A stretch of 64,000 nucleotides of DNA, from contig NZ_CP170723.1 of the NCBI RefSeq assembly GCF_043099285.1, forward strand, positions 1,178,001 through 1,242,000. The letters are read 5' to 3'. Of the stretch, positions 54,654 to 63,247 are shown in pieces. This DNA is from Oryzobacter telluris. Its GTDB lineage: Bacteria > Actinomycetota > Actinomycetes > Actinomycetales > Dermatophilaceae. The notes below the pieces were generated by a model that ran no database searches, had not been told where the DNA came from, and saw only the letters and a program-made list of their open reading frames with translations. Both the position numbers and the translations under genes were made by a program. Position 1 is the first letter of the stretch. Every line of letters starts with the position of its first letter.

Positions 54654-55693
54654 GGGCGAGTCCCCGCGGCGAGGAGGGCCTGGACCTCGGGCAGCTCGCG
54701 GAGCATCGCCGCGGTGGCGTCGACGTCGAGCTGGCGCGTCGTCGTGGAGTCGTAGTCGGCCGCGACGTCGCCGCCGGACTCGCCGCGCTCGACGTAGACG
54801 CCGTAGTCGAGGGCGCGGGCGTCGAGGGGCACCCGGAAGTAGTCGCCCTGGTCGGTGGACTGGAGGACCTCCTCGCGGGTGAGGAGCGTCTCGTACATCT
54901 TCTCGCCGTGGCGCATGCCGATCTTCTGCACCTCGGGGTCGTCGCCGTACCCGAGGACGCGGCCGACGGCCTTGGCCAGGGTCTCCACCGTGCTCGCGGG
55001 CGCCTTCTTCACGAAGAGGTCGCCCGGCGCCGCGTGGAGGAAGGCGTGCTCGACGAGGTCGACCGACTCCTGCAGCGACATGAGGAAGCGCGTCATCGAC
55101 GGCTCGGTGACCGTGAGCGGGCGCCCCTCGGCGAGCTGGCGGACGAAGAGCGGGATGACCGAGCCGCGCGAGTACATGACGTTGCCGTAGCGCGTGACGG
55201 ACACCGTGGTCGCGGACTCGGGGTGGTTGCGCGAGAACGCCTGCGCGGTCTTCTCCATCAGCGCCTTGGACATGCCCATGGCGTTGACGGGGTACACGGC
55301 CTTGTCCGTGCTGAGGCACACGACCGACCGCACGCCGGCGCGGTGCGAGGCGTCGATGACGTTCTTGCTGCCCATGACGTTGGTCTTGACGGCCTGGTCG
55401 GGGAAGAACTCGCACGACGGCACCTGCTTCAGCGCAGCCGCGTGAAAGACGAAGTCGGCCCCGGTGACGGCGTTGGACACGCTGTCGTAGTCGCGGACGT
55501 CGCCGACGAAGAACTTCACCCGGGGCTCACCGAGGCGGCCGCGCATCTCGTCCTGCTTGGCCTCGTCGCGGCTGAGGATGTTGATGCGGGCGACGTCGCG
55601 GGACAGCAGGTGACGGACCATCGTGGACCCGAAGGACCCTGTGCCACCCGTGATCGTGACGGTTGCGCCGCTGACGACGGATGACTGATTCAT
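54650..55693 (-). CDS. capE: UDP-GlcNAc 4,6-dehydratase/5-epimerase, CapE-type
   Basis: 347 residues, SDR of the CapD/CapE group: ITGGTGSFGSTMVRHL near residue 13, FHAAALKQVPSCEF, and STDKAVYPVNAMGMSK with the SMK-like active site in place of the usual Tyr. A GMRHGEKMYETLLTREE segment is typical of CapE. It begins the three-gene set CapE-CapF-CapG that turns UDP-GlcNAc into UDP-L-FucNAc. The ATG at 55693 overlaps the upstream SDR gene by four bases. Confidence 0.92.
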   Translation of the reverse strand: MNQSSVVSGATVTITGGTGSFGSTMVRHLLSRDVARINILSRDEAKQDEMRGRLGEPRVKFFVGDVRDYDSVSNAVTGADFVFHAAALKQVPSCEFFPDQAVKTNVMGSKNVIDASHRAGVRSVVCLSTDKAVYPVNAMGMSKALMEKTAQAFSRNHPESATTVSVTRYGNVMYSRGSVIPLFVRQLAEGRPLTVTEPSMTRFLMSLQESVDLVEHAFLHAAPGDLFVKKAPASTVETLAKAVGRVLGYGDDPEVQKIGMRHGEKMYETLLTREEVLQSTDQGDYFRVPLDARALDYGVYVERGESGGDVAADYDSTTTRQLDVDATAAMLRELPEVQALLAAGTRP

Positions 55694-56616
55694 GAGCGTC
55701 CTTCGTTGTGGATGGTGTGTTCGCGGGCCTGGCGCCCGAGTGATCGCCAGTCCGCCTCGGTGGTCTCGGGGGTCCACCCCTGGTCGTCGAGCCAGCTGCG
55801 TGCCTGTTCCTGTCCCAGCCAGATCATCTCGACCCGACGGGCATGAGGGGCAAGGCGAGGAACCAGGCGCGCCGCCAGGTGGGCGACCGCGATGACCAGG
55901 GTGACCGCAAGGCGGGGCACCTGGGTCGGCTCACGCCCGTCGCCGAGAGCGCGGAGCAGCCCGGCCGTGGTGTGACCCTGCCACGGGTGATGCACCACGG
56001 CGGGAGGGGGGGTCGGCGAGGTCGCGAGGAACACCAGGGCTGACGCGACGTCGCGGATGTGGGTCTGGGGCGACGGCCGGTCGCCGGGTGCAGCGACCGT
56101 GGCAGCCGGTGTGGTGGCGATCCGCGCGAGCTGTCGGGTGATGCGTCTGCTGGCGGCGTGGACACTGGGAGGGCGGTACACGGTGGTGTGCCTCGGTCCC
56201 GTCGAGGTTGCGGAGCGCTCCCCGTCGGCCTTGCTTCGGGCGTACGGGGAGAAGGCGTCGAGGTGGTCGCTGCTGTCGAGCACGGGCCGTCGTCCCTGGA
56301 CGACGGCACTGCTCACGTGCACGAAGCGCTCAACGCCGGCCAGGTGCGCCGCCTCGCCCACGAGGCCAGGAAGGACGGCGTTGGCCCAATGGAGGCGGAC
56401 CTCGTCGGCCGAACTCGCATCCGGGTCCCCGGCGCAGTTCACGACGACGTCATGGCCTCCCAGGACCCCGGCGAGCTCTCGGGTGACGTCCGCGGTGACC
56501 GACTCCCCCGTCAGACGCGGAGCGCGGACGCGGGTGACCTCGTGCCCCTGGCGCTCGAACTCGGTCGCGGCGTGCGACCCGACGAAGCCCGAGGCCCCGA
56601 CCACAACGATCCTCAT
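55690..56616 (-). CDS. NAD-dependent sugar epimerase/reductase (WbpV-like, possible UDP-QuiNAc step)
   Basis: 308 residues. Rossmann motif VVVGASGFVGSHAATEF, strand VVNCAGDPDASSAD, SSAVVQGRRP and the catalytic YARSK near residue 128, then VYRPPSVHA. The ATG at 56616 overlaps the preceding transferase (ATGA); longer open frames upstream lie inside that gene. The position between the 4,6-dehydratase/initiating transferase set and CapE suggests reduction at C4 of UDP-4-keto-6-deoxy-GlcNAc to UDP-D-QuiNAc, as WbpV does in Pseudomonas. A 4-epimerase role is the alternative. Confidence 0.75.
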   Translation of the reverse strand: MRIVVVGASGFVGSHAATEFERQGHEVTRVRAPRLTGESVTADVTRELAGVLGGHDVVVNCAGDPDASSADEVRLHWANAVLPGLVGEAAHLAGVERFVHVSSAVVQGRRPVLDSSDHLDAFSPYARSKADGERSATSTGPRHTTVYRPPSVHAASRRITRQLARIATTPAATVAAPGDRPSPQTHIRDVASALVFLATSPTPPPAVVHHPWQGHTTAGLLRALGDGREPTQVPRLAVTLVIAVAHLAARLVPRLAPHARRVEMIWLGQEQARSWLDDQGWTPETTEADWRSLGRQAREHTIHNEGRS

Positions 56617-57872
56617 GCTGCCACCGCGCCACGCGTCGCTGCGGCGTGTCCCAGCAGATCGAGCAGCGTCTGCGACGTCGCCTCCTCGCTGAAGCGCGAG
56701 AGGTAGTGGGCGCGGCCGCGGGCCCCCAGGTCCCGCCGGCTCGACTCGGTGAGGTCGGCCATCGCCGCCACGGCATCGGCCAGGGCCTTCGGGTCGCCGG
56801 GGTGGACGACGGTTCCTGCCCCCGACTCGCGCACGACCTCGGCGGCGTCGCCCCTGAGAGCCCCGACGACGGGTCGACCGGCGGCCAGGGTTGCCTGCAG
56901 CTTGCTCGGCAGGGTCGTACGGAACATCGGAAGATCCTGGAGGCTGACGAGGTGCGCGTCCCCCAGGGCCAGGACGGGCGTCATCTCCGAAAAAGGGACC
57001 GGCCCGACGATGGCTACGGAGTCGAGGGCGCGACGTGCGACCTCGTCGCGCAGCCACTGCTCACGTACCCCTCCGCCGACGATCGCGAAGCCGATGTCCG
57101 TACGCCCCCGAAGCCGTTCGGCCGCGTCGAGTAGAACGTCAAGCCCCTGGTACGGGCCGAGGTTGCCGGCGTACATCAGGGTGAACCTCCGCGTGAGGCC
57201 CAACCGGTGAGCCAGCGCGTCGTCACGGTCGACGGGGCGGAACACCGACTCGTCGGCCCAGTTGGCGGCGAGGTGGATCTTGCTGGCGGGGACTCCACGC
57301 TCGGCGACGAGCGGAGCCATCCCGGGCGACGTGACCGCGACGGCGGAGGCGTTGTGGTAGATCCGGTCGCACATGGCGTGCAGCGGCCGCTCGAGCCGGG
57401 CGCCGCGGCCGGAGGCCAGGAAGTCGGACGAGACCACGGTCTGCGGCCACAGATCTTGGATCTGAACCACGTACGGGAGTCTCCTGAAGGCCTTCAGGGC
57501 CAGGGCGGGGAGGCCAGCCGTCGCGGGCGTGGAGTGCACGAGAACGGCATCGGCGGGGATCTTCCGCAGAAGGCCCACAGCGCTCGCGCCTGCGGCCCAG
57601 CTGAGGTAGTTCAGCGCCCGCCGGGAGGCCGCGGAGTCATGGTTCGGCCACAGGGGCGCTCGGTGGACGGTGATGCCTGCACGGTGCTCGCGTTGGTAGG
57701 GACGGACCCGATATCCCTCCGCGAGGACACCGGAGGGGTAGTTGGGGAAACCCGTGAGCACCTCGACTGAGGCCCCCCGGCGTGCGAGCGCGCGAGCGAT
57801 GACACCGGCCTGGGCGGCGGAGCCGGCTTCGGGGTCGTACCACTGGGTGAGCATGAGGACGCGAAGGGTCAT
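56613..57872 (-). CDS. GT family 4 glycosyltransferase, WbuB/WbjE-like (probable L-FucNAc transferase)
   Basis: 419 residues, GT-B fold. N-terminal MLTQWYDPEAGSAAQAG is the typical WbuB beginning; the donor half has LMYAGNLGPYQGLDVLLDA, FAIVGGG and LPMFRTTLPSKLQATLAAGRPVVG. WbuB/WbjE add L-FucNAc to a lipid-linked 6-deoxy-HexNAc in known O-antigens. The CapE-F-G genes just downstream fit that donor. Start at 57872 overlaps the initiating transferase gene by four bases. Confidence 0.86.
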   Translation of the reverse strand: MTLRVLMLTQWYDPEAGSAAQAGVIARALARRGASVEVLTGFPNYPSGVLAEGYRVRPYQREHRAGITVHRAPLWPNHDSAASRRALNYLSWAAGASAVGLLRKIPADAVLVHSTPATAGLPALALKAFRRLPYVVQIQDLWPQTVVSSDFLASGRGARLERPLHAMCDRIYHNASAVAVTSPGMAPLVAERGVPASKIHLAANWADESVFRPVDRDDALAHRLGLTRRFTLMYAGNLGPYQGLDVLLDAAERLRGRTDIGFAIVGGGVREQWLRDEVARRALDSVAIVGPVPFSEMTPVLALGDAHLVSLQDLPMFRTTLPSKLQATLAAGRPVVGALRGDAAEVVRESGAGTVVHPGDPKALADAVAAMADLTESSRRDLGARGRAHYLSRFSEEATSQTLLDLLGHAAATRGAVAA

Positions 57873-58846
57873 GCGGGCGCCCCTCGGAGGATCAGGCGTG
57901 GGGTGCTGAGGTACGCGACGGCCGCGACGGCGCAAGTGAGTACCCCGATGGGCCATCCGAGGAGGAAGGCTGCGCTCACCAGGAGGCCGATGGCGCCCAT
58001 CCCCGACGAGACGAGCGAGTGGGGGAGTGCGCCCTCGTTGACGAGGCGCTGGTACACGTGGGTGCGGTGTGCCTCGAAGAGTGGCTCCCCGGCCCGCCGA
58101 CGTCGCACGAGGGCGGTCGCGGTGTCGACCGCGAACAGGAGGTAGGGGGCGCACACCAGACCGATGACGGCCAGGGACGTGAGTGTGCCCCCGGACGAGG
58201 TCAAGGCCGCCGTGACCCCGAAGCCGGCGAGGCCGCCGAGGAAGTAGCTGCCGACGTCGCCCAGGAACATCCGGGCCTTCGGAAGGTTCCAGGGCAGGAA
58301 GCCCGGACCACCTGCGAGGGACAGCAGCCCGAGGGTCGCGAGGACCTCACCTCCGCCACGGCCGGCAGCCACGAGTGCGCTAGCGCCCCACACGGCGGCG
58401 TGGATTCCGCAGATACCGTTGATGCCGTCCATGAAGTTCACCATGTTCACCGCTGTCGGCGTCACGAGGGCACCGACCACCGCTCCGGTCGCGCCGGCGA
58501 TCGCAAGACCGCCCAAGGCCCCGACCGCCACCTGCAAAATGAGCCGGGGACGCGCTGCCAGGCCGCGGACATCATCGACGAGGCCCACGACCGCCAGGGC
58601 GGCCGTGGCTGCGACGACACCCCACGTCGACGCTGTCCACGAGGATGACGCGAGAGCCAGGGCGGCAGCGGCCGCCGTGCCTGTAAGGATCGCCAAGCCG
58701 CCACCACGCGGGGTGGGAACCGTGTGCGAGGAGCGGTGGTTCGGGACGTCCCATCGCTGCGAGCGACGCAGCAGCGGAAGGATGACGAACCCCGATACCG
58801 CGGTCACTCCGGCACAGAGCAGACCAGTGATAACGGCATGACTCAC
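57869..58846 (-). CDS. Polyprenyl-phosphate sugar-1-phosphate transferase, WecA/WbpL-like
   Basis: 325 residues with about 10 membrane segments. Conserved motifs of the MraY/WecA family: the PTPRGGGLAIL segment near residue 45, VGLVDDVRGL, NMVNFMDGINGI (D and N catalytic/Mg loop), MFLGDVGSYFLGG and the final HRTHVYQRLVNEG. It starts the lipid-linked repeat unit on undecaprenyl phosphate. The GTG start overlaps the dehydratase gene by four bases. The neighbours suggest UDP-QuiNAc or a related 6-deoxy sugar as donor; UDP-GlcNAc cannot be excluded. Confidence 0.88.
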   Translation of the reverse strand: MSHAVITGLLCAGVTAVSGFVILPLLRRSQRWDVPNHRSSHTVPTPRGGGLAILTGTAAAAALALASSSWTASTWGVVAATAALAVVGLVDDVRGLAARPRLILQVAVGALGGLAIAGATGAVVGALVTPTAVNMVNFMDGINGICGIHAAVWGASALVAAGRGGGEVLATLGLLSLAGGPGFLPWNLPKARMFLGDVGSYFLGGLAGFGVTAALTSSGGTLTSLAVIGLVCAPYLLFAVDTATALVRRRRAGEPLFEAHRTHVYQRLVNEGALPHSLVSSGMGAIGLLVSAAFLLGWPIGVLTCAVAAVAYLSTPRLILRGAPA

Positions 58847-60651
58847 GACTGCGACGACACCGTCCCGGGTGTCGCGTAACCCATCATCCAGAAACGCAGG
58901 CTGTCGGATTCCATCTGCGAGGGAAGGGCGACCTCGTCCGCCTCGAGCCCAGGCACCCTGACCTGGCGGATCAACGGGTGGGTGGAGCGAGCGATCTCCT
59001 CGCCGGGTGTGAACAGCTCCTCGGTCATCTTCTCGCCGGGGCGCAGGCCCGTGTAGACGATCTCGACGTCGTGGCGGCCGGACATGTGGATCATCGAGCG
59101 CGCGACGTCGACGATCTTCACGGGGGTGCCCATGTCGAGGACCATGACCTCGCCGCCGGCACCGATCGACCCGGCCTGGAGGACGAGCTGGCAGGCCTCG
59201 GGGATGAGCATGAAGTAGCGCTCGACGTCGGGGTGGGTGACGGTGACCGGCCCACCGGCACGGATCTGCTCGGTGAACGCGACGACGACCGAGCCCCGCG
59301 AGCCCAGCACGTTGCCGAAGCGGACGCTGACGTACCGCGACATGGGCTCGTGCGCGTCGACCGCGGCGGTGAGCCGTTCGGCGATGCGCTTGGACCAGCC
59401 GAGGACGCAGCTGGGGTTGGCGGCCTTGTCGGTGGAGATGTTGACGAAGGTCGACACCCCCGCCTTGCGGGCGGCCGCCAGGACGTTGTGGGTGCCGACG
59501 ACGTTGGTCTTCAGGGCCTCGGCCGGGTGCCGCTCGAGCATGGTCAGGTGCTTGAGGGCCGCGGCGTGGAAGACGACGTCGGGGCGGGTGCGCTCGAAGA
59601 CCGCGACGAGCTCCTCGGCGTCGCGGATGTCGCACAGGACGAGCGAGTCGGTGTCGAGCAGGGCGTGGCCCTCGATCGACATCTGCGTGGCGTGCAGCCC
59701 AGACTCATCGCGGTCGAGCATGAAGAGCTGCTCGGGGAAGAAGCGGGCGATCTGGCGGCACAGCTCGGAGCCGATGGACCCGCCGGCGCCGGTGACGAGG
59801 ACGCGCTTGCCGGAGAGCTGGTCGGAGATCGCCGCCATGTCGAGCTCGACGGGCTGGCGGCCGAGGAGGTCGGCGACATCGAGGTCGCGCAGGTCGGCGG
59901 CGCTGGGTCGGCCGCCGAAGATCTCGCGGACGGGCGGGAGGACGAGGACGGCCAGGCCGGCATCCACGGCCAGCGCGGTGAGCTCGCGGACGGTGTCGGA
60001 CGTGGCCGAGGGCACCGCGATGACGAGGGTGTCGGCGTCGTGGCGCTCGGCGACCCGAGCGAGGTCGTGGCGCGTTCCGCGGACCCGCAGCCCGGCGAAG
60101 TGGAGGCGGCTCTTCATCGGGTCGTCGTCGAGGAGGGCGACGGGCGTGATCCCGCTCTCGGGGTCGCGCACGAGGCTCTCGACGAGGATCCGCCCGCCGG
60201 AGCCGGCGCCGAACACGATGGCCTGGCGACCACCCTCGGCGCGGCGGCGCCGCGTGACGCGTGAGCGCACGACGAAGCGCGCGGCGAACATCGCCGTCAG
60301 CGCGAGGAACGTGCCCGACAGGGGCACGCTGCGGGGGAGGTTGATCACCGGGAGGACGATCGTGACGAGCGCCAGCACGCCACCGCTGATGACGGTGGTG
60401 CGGGCGAGGTCGCCGGTCTCCTCGAACGAACCGAGTTCGTGGTCGACGGCGTACGGGCCGGTGGCCCAGCCGAGCCCGACCTGGAGGAGCGCGACGAGGC
60501 CGGCGGCGACGACCAGGGCAGTCTCGTAGTCGCGGGGGATGCCGAAGTCGAGACGCAGCCAGATGGCCGAGACCAGGGCGAAGGCCCAGATGAAGACGTC
60601 GACGAGGGTCCACCAGAGGCGGGTGCGCAGGGCGCGGTGCCGCAGTGTCAT
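58843..60651 (-). CDS. capD: Membrane-bound UDP-GlcNAc 4,6-dehydratase, CapD/WbpM-like
   Basis: 602 residues. Four N-terminal membrane helices (about 12-110), a first Rossmann domain (FGAGSGGRILVESL near residue 150), then the catalytic SDR (VLVTGAGGSIGSELCRQI near residue 285, FHAAALKHLTMLE, STDKAANPSCVLGWSKR). The active site has no Tyr at the usual place, as in the large dehydratases, where Met or another residue replaces it; here it is Leu. It forms UDP-4-keto-6-deoxy-GlcNAc. It is the first gene of the long leftward operon. Confidence 0.9.
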   Translation of the reverse strand: MTLRHRALRTRLWWTLVDVFIWAFALVSAIWLRLDFGIPRDYETALVVAAGLVALLQVGLGWATGPYAVDHELGSFEETGDLARTTVISGGVLALVTIVLPVINLPRSVPLSGTFLALTAMFAARFVVRSRVTRRRRAEGGRQAIVFGAGSGGRILVESLVRDPESGITPVALLDDDPMKSRLHFAGLRVRGTRHDLARVAERHDADTLVIAVPSATSDTVRELTALAVDAGLAVLVLPPVREIFGGRPSAADLRDLDVADLLGRQPVELDMAAISDQLSGKRVLVTGAGGSIGSELCRQIARFFPEQLFMLDRDESGLHATQMSIEGHALLDTDSLVLCDIRDAEELVAVFERTRPDVVFHAAALKHLTMLERHPAEALKTNVVGTHNVLAAARKAGVSTFVNISTDKAANPSCVLGWSKRIAERLTAAVDAHEPMSRYVSVRFGNVLGSRGSVVVAFTEQIRAGGPVTVTHPDVERYFMLIPEACQLVLQAGSIGAGGEVMVLDMGTPVKIVDVARSMIHMSGRHDVEIVYTGLRPGEKMTEELFTPGEEIARSTHPLIRQVRVPGLEADEVALPSQMESDSLRFWMMGYATPGTVSSQS

Positions 60652-60753
60652 GGATGGTCCCCAGGGTCTCGTGGTCGGTCGCCTCGTCGCGATGGGTAGG
60701 GTTTCGGTGTCCGCGCCACGACGGCACGAACCTGCACGTGAGAGCCCCCCTGC

Positions 60754-61365
60754 ATGAGCGTCCCAGTGACTGATGATAGCGAAGGTGCCAGTGTGGTTGT
60801 AGACGGGAGCGTCCTGGTCGTGTGCACCGGGAACGTCTGTCGATCACCGTACATCGAGCGTCGGCTGCGTCACGACCTGACGCGCACGGGCATCACGATC
60901 TCGAGTGCGGGCACCCACGCCCTCGTCGGACGCGACCTCGACCCCGGGTCGAGGGCCCTTCTCGAGGCCTCCCACACGGATGCCGACGGTTTCGCAGCGC
61001 GCCAGCTGACCGCCGAGCTCGTCGCCTCGGCCGACCTCGTCATCACCGCTGCCCGGGAGCACCGGGGGGCCGCCGCGCGCCTCCATCCGGCCGCCTTGCG
61101 GCGCGCCGTCACCCTCACCGACCTCGCCGACCTCCTCGCCGGGCTCGCCCCGGCCGACGTGCAGGCAGCGGGGGAGGAGGGGTCCTGGGTGCGGCAGGTG
61201 GCCGCGGTCGCCGGCTCGCGCCGGGGGCTGGTCCCCGCCCGGCAGGAGGGGGTCGACGTCACCGACCCGATCGGCCGCGGACCGGCGGTCTTCGCGCAGA
61301 TGGCCGACGAGGTGGAGGAGGCGCTGCGCGTCGTCGTCCCGGTGTTGCGCGGCCCGCAACCCTGA
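60754..61365 (+). CDS. Low-molecular-weight protein tyrosine phosphatase
   Basis: 203 residues. Phosphate loop VCTGNVCRSPYIE with C24 and R30 (CX5R) and the general-acid Asp in DVTDPIGRG. In capsule loci such Wzb-type phosphatases remove phosphate from the BY-kinase, here encoded 0.3 kb downstream on the other strand. It is longer than the usual 150 residues because of an Ala/Arg-rich insert between the P-loop half and the Asp loop. An in-frame GTG at 60793 after GAAGG would give a shorter, more typical N-terminus; the two starts cannot be separated. Confidence 0.85.
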   Translation: MSVPVTDDSEGASVVVDGSVLVVCTGNVCRSPYIERRLRHDLTRTGITISSAGTHALVGRDLDPGSRALLEASHTDADGFAARQLTAELVASADLVITAAREHRGAAARLHPAALRRAVTLTDLADLLAGLAPADVQAAGEEGSWVRQVAAVAGSRRGLVPARQEGVDVTDPIGRGPAVFAQMADEVEEALRVVVPVLRGPQP

Positions 61366-61481
61366 GGCCCCCCAGATCACCCGAACGGCCCGCGTTTGGG
61401 CGTGTTTCGGGGCATTTCGGCGCCCGGCAGAATCCACGGTCCTACCGTGGGAGGTCCGCAGGGGTAGACCGGAGGTTGTCG

Positions 61482-61688
61482 ATGACGGCGATCGTGGTGG
61501 TGCTGGGTGCAGTGCTGGTCCTGGGCGTGACCGCCCTCGTCGGTGTGAGGGCCGATGCCGCTCGCCGACGACGGGCCCGCCGGTCGCGGCGCACCGGTCG
61601 CACCGCACCGCTGACCATCCACACGGGGTGGCTGCCGATGATGGACGACCCGGTCGCCGCGAAGGCTCCCCGCCACGCCCGACGCTGA
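61482..61688 (+). CDS. Small single-pass membrane protein
   Basis: 68 residues. One N-terminal membrane helix (about 3-21) followed by an Arg-rich stretch and a short hydrophilic tail. A perfect GGAGG lies six bases before the ATG, which supports translation. It sits between the tyrosine phosphatase (same strand) and the BY-kinase (convergent). I recognise no family. A role in membrane anchoring near the kinase is possible only by position. Confidence 0.6.
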   Translation: MTAIVVVLGAVLVLGVTALVGVRADAARRRRARRSRRTGRTAPLTIHTGWLPMMDDPVAAKAPRHARR

Positions 61689-61706
61689 CGCACCGGTCGG
61701 CAGGCG

Positions 61707-63095
61707 TCAGGCCTGCTCGACCCGCTTGCGCTCGCGGCGCGTGGCCTCCTCGTCGGGCGCGTCGTACGCGTAGCCCCCGTACTGGTTGCCGTCCTTCGCC
61801 GGCACCCGGTTGAGGACGAGGCCGAGGATCTGGCCGTTGACCGACTCGAGCGACTGCAGCGTCTGCCCCAGCTGGTCGCGGTCGACCAGACCGGAGCCGA
61901 CGACGACGATCGCACCGTCGACGAGCTTGGAGATGACCACGGCGTCGGTCACGGGCAGGGTCGGCGGGGCGTCGATGACGACGTAGTCGAAGCGCGCGCT
62001 GAGGCTCTGCAGCAGCGAGCGCATCGCGGTGGAGCCGAGCAGCTCGGAGGGGTTCGGCGGGATCGGACCCGCGCCGAGCACCCAGAGGTTGGTCCCGCCG
62101 TAGGGCTGGATGACGTCGATGACGTCGGCGCGGTCGATGAGCGCGTCGGTGAGGCCGACCGAGCCCTCGAGACCCATGTACTCCAGCACCTTGGGGCGAC
62201 GCAGGTCGGCCTCGATGAGGCAGACGCGGGAGCCGGCCTGCGCCATCGTCAGCGCCAGGTTGGCCGTCAGCGTGCTCTTGCCCTCCCCGGCGAGCGAGGA
62301 GGTGACGACGATGGTGCGCGGGTGGTTCGCGGCGTCGACGAACTGGAGGTTCGTGCGCAGCGACCGGAAGGCCTCGGCACGCGGCGAGCGGGGGTCCACC
62401 TCCACGATGAGCGGGCGCTTCGGGGCGTCGGGGTCGTGGGCGATCGAGCCGAGGAGAGGGGCGTCGGTGACGCGCTTCACGTCCTCCGGGGTCTTGACCG
62501 AGCGGTCGAGGGTCTCGCGGAGCACCGCAGCACCCAGGCCGAGGAGCAGGCCGACGACGACGCCCAGGACGATGTTGCGCACCGGCTTGGGGCTGACCGG
62601 GGCGGTGGGCGTGGTGGGGGGCTGGACGACGGTGACCTTGACGGGGCTCTTCTCCGTACCGGCCGGGCTCTCGAGCTCGGTGACCGCGGTGGGGAACTCC
62701 TCGCCGATGGCCTCGGCGGTGACGCGGGCCCGCTCGGGGTCGGTGTCGCTCACGGCCACGTCGATGAGGACGGTGTCGGGCGGGGTGGTCGCGGTGACGC
62801 GGGTGACCAGCCCGGAGGCGTCGACGCCGGCGGCCTGGGCCACCGGGGTGAGGATGCGGGGCGTGGTGAGGAGCTGCGCGTAGGACTTCACCCGCTGCTG
62901 GGTGAAGGTGCTGCCCTGGAGGAGGGCGACGCTGTCGTTGGCCCCGGTCGTGGACACGAAGAACTGGGTCCTGGCCTCGTACATCGGGGTCGACAGGGCC
63001 GACGCGGCGCTGGAGAGCCCGATGAAGACCAGGACGATGGTGGCGATCACCCGCCACCTCTTGCGCACGACGAGCAGGTAGTCCTGCAGCTCCAC
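61707..63095 (-). CDS. BY-kinase with chain-length (Wzz) domain
   Basis: 462 residues. The N-terminal Wzz part has two membrane helices (about 17-36 and 173-191) flanking an extracellular domain with a Pro-rich exit (TTPTAPVSPKP). The C-terminal cytoplasmic part is a bacterial tyrosine kinase: Walker A SLAGEGKST (about 267-275), Walker A' LIEADLRRP, Walker B YVVIDAP, and a short tail with Tyr residues (NQYGGYAYD) for autophosphorylation. It controls length and export of the polysaccharide. The GTG start at 63095 is preceded by GAGGAGAAC. Fusion of both domains in one chain is common in actinobacteria. Confidence 0.9.
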   Translation of the reverse strand: MELQDYLLVVRKRWRVIATIVLVFIGLSSAASALSTPMYEARTQFFVSTTGANDSVALLQGSTFTQQRVKSYAQLLTTPRILTPVAQAAGVDASGLVTRVTATTPPDTVLIDVAVSDTDPERARVTAEAIGEEFPTAVTELESPAGTEKSPVKVTVVQPPTTPTAPVSPKPVRNIVLGVVVGLLLGLGAAVLRETLDRSVKTPEDVKRVTDAPLLGSIAHDPDAPKRPLIVEVDPRSPRAEAFRSLRTNLQFVDAANHPRTIVVTSSLAGEGKSTLTANLALTMAQAGSRVCLIEADLRRPKVLEYMGLEGSVGLTDALIDRADVIDVIQPYGGTNLWVLGAGPIPPNPSELLGSTAMRSLLQSLSARFDYVVIDAPPTLPVTDAVVISKLVDGAIVVVGSGLVDRDQLGQTLQSLESVNGQILGLVLNRVPAKDGNQYGGYAYDAPDEEATRRERKRVEQA

Positions 63096-63247
63096 GGTTC
63101 TCCTCGGATTGCCTCGTTCTTCACGCCCGGGAGCCCCTGCCACACCCGTCACGGCCGCCAGCATCGTAACCGCCCGGCGGCGCGCGAGCCCGACGGCGCG
63201 GCGCGTCCGGCTTTGCGGGAGGGGGTCCGTCGTGGATGCTGACCGCC

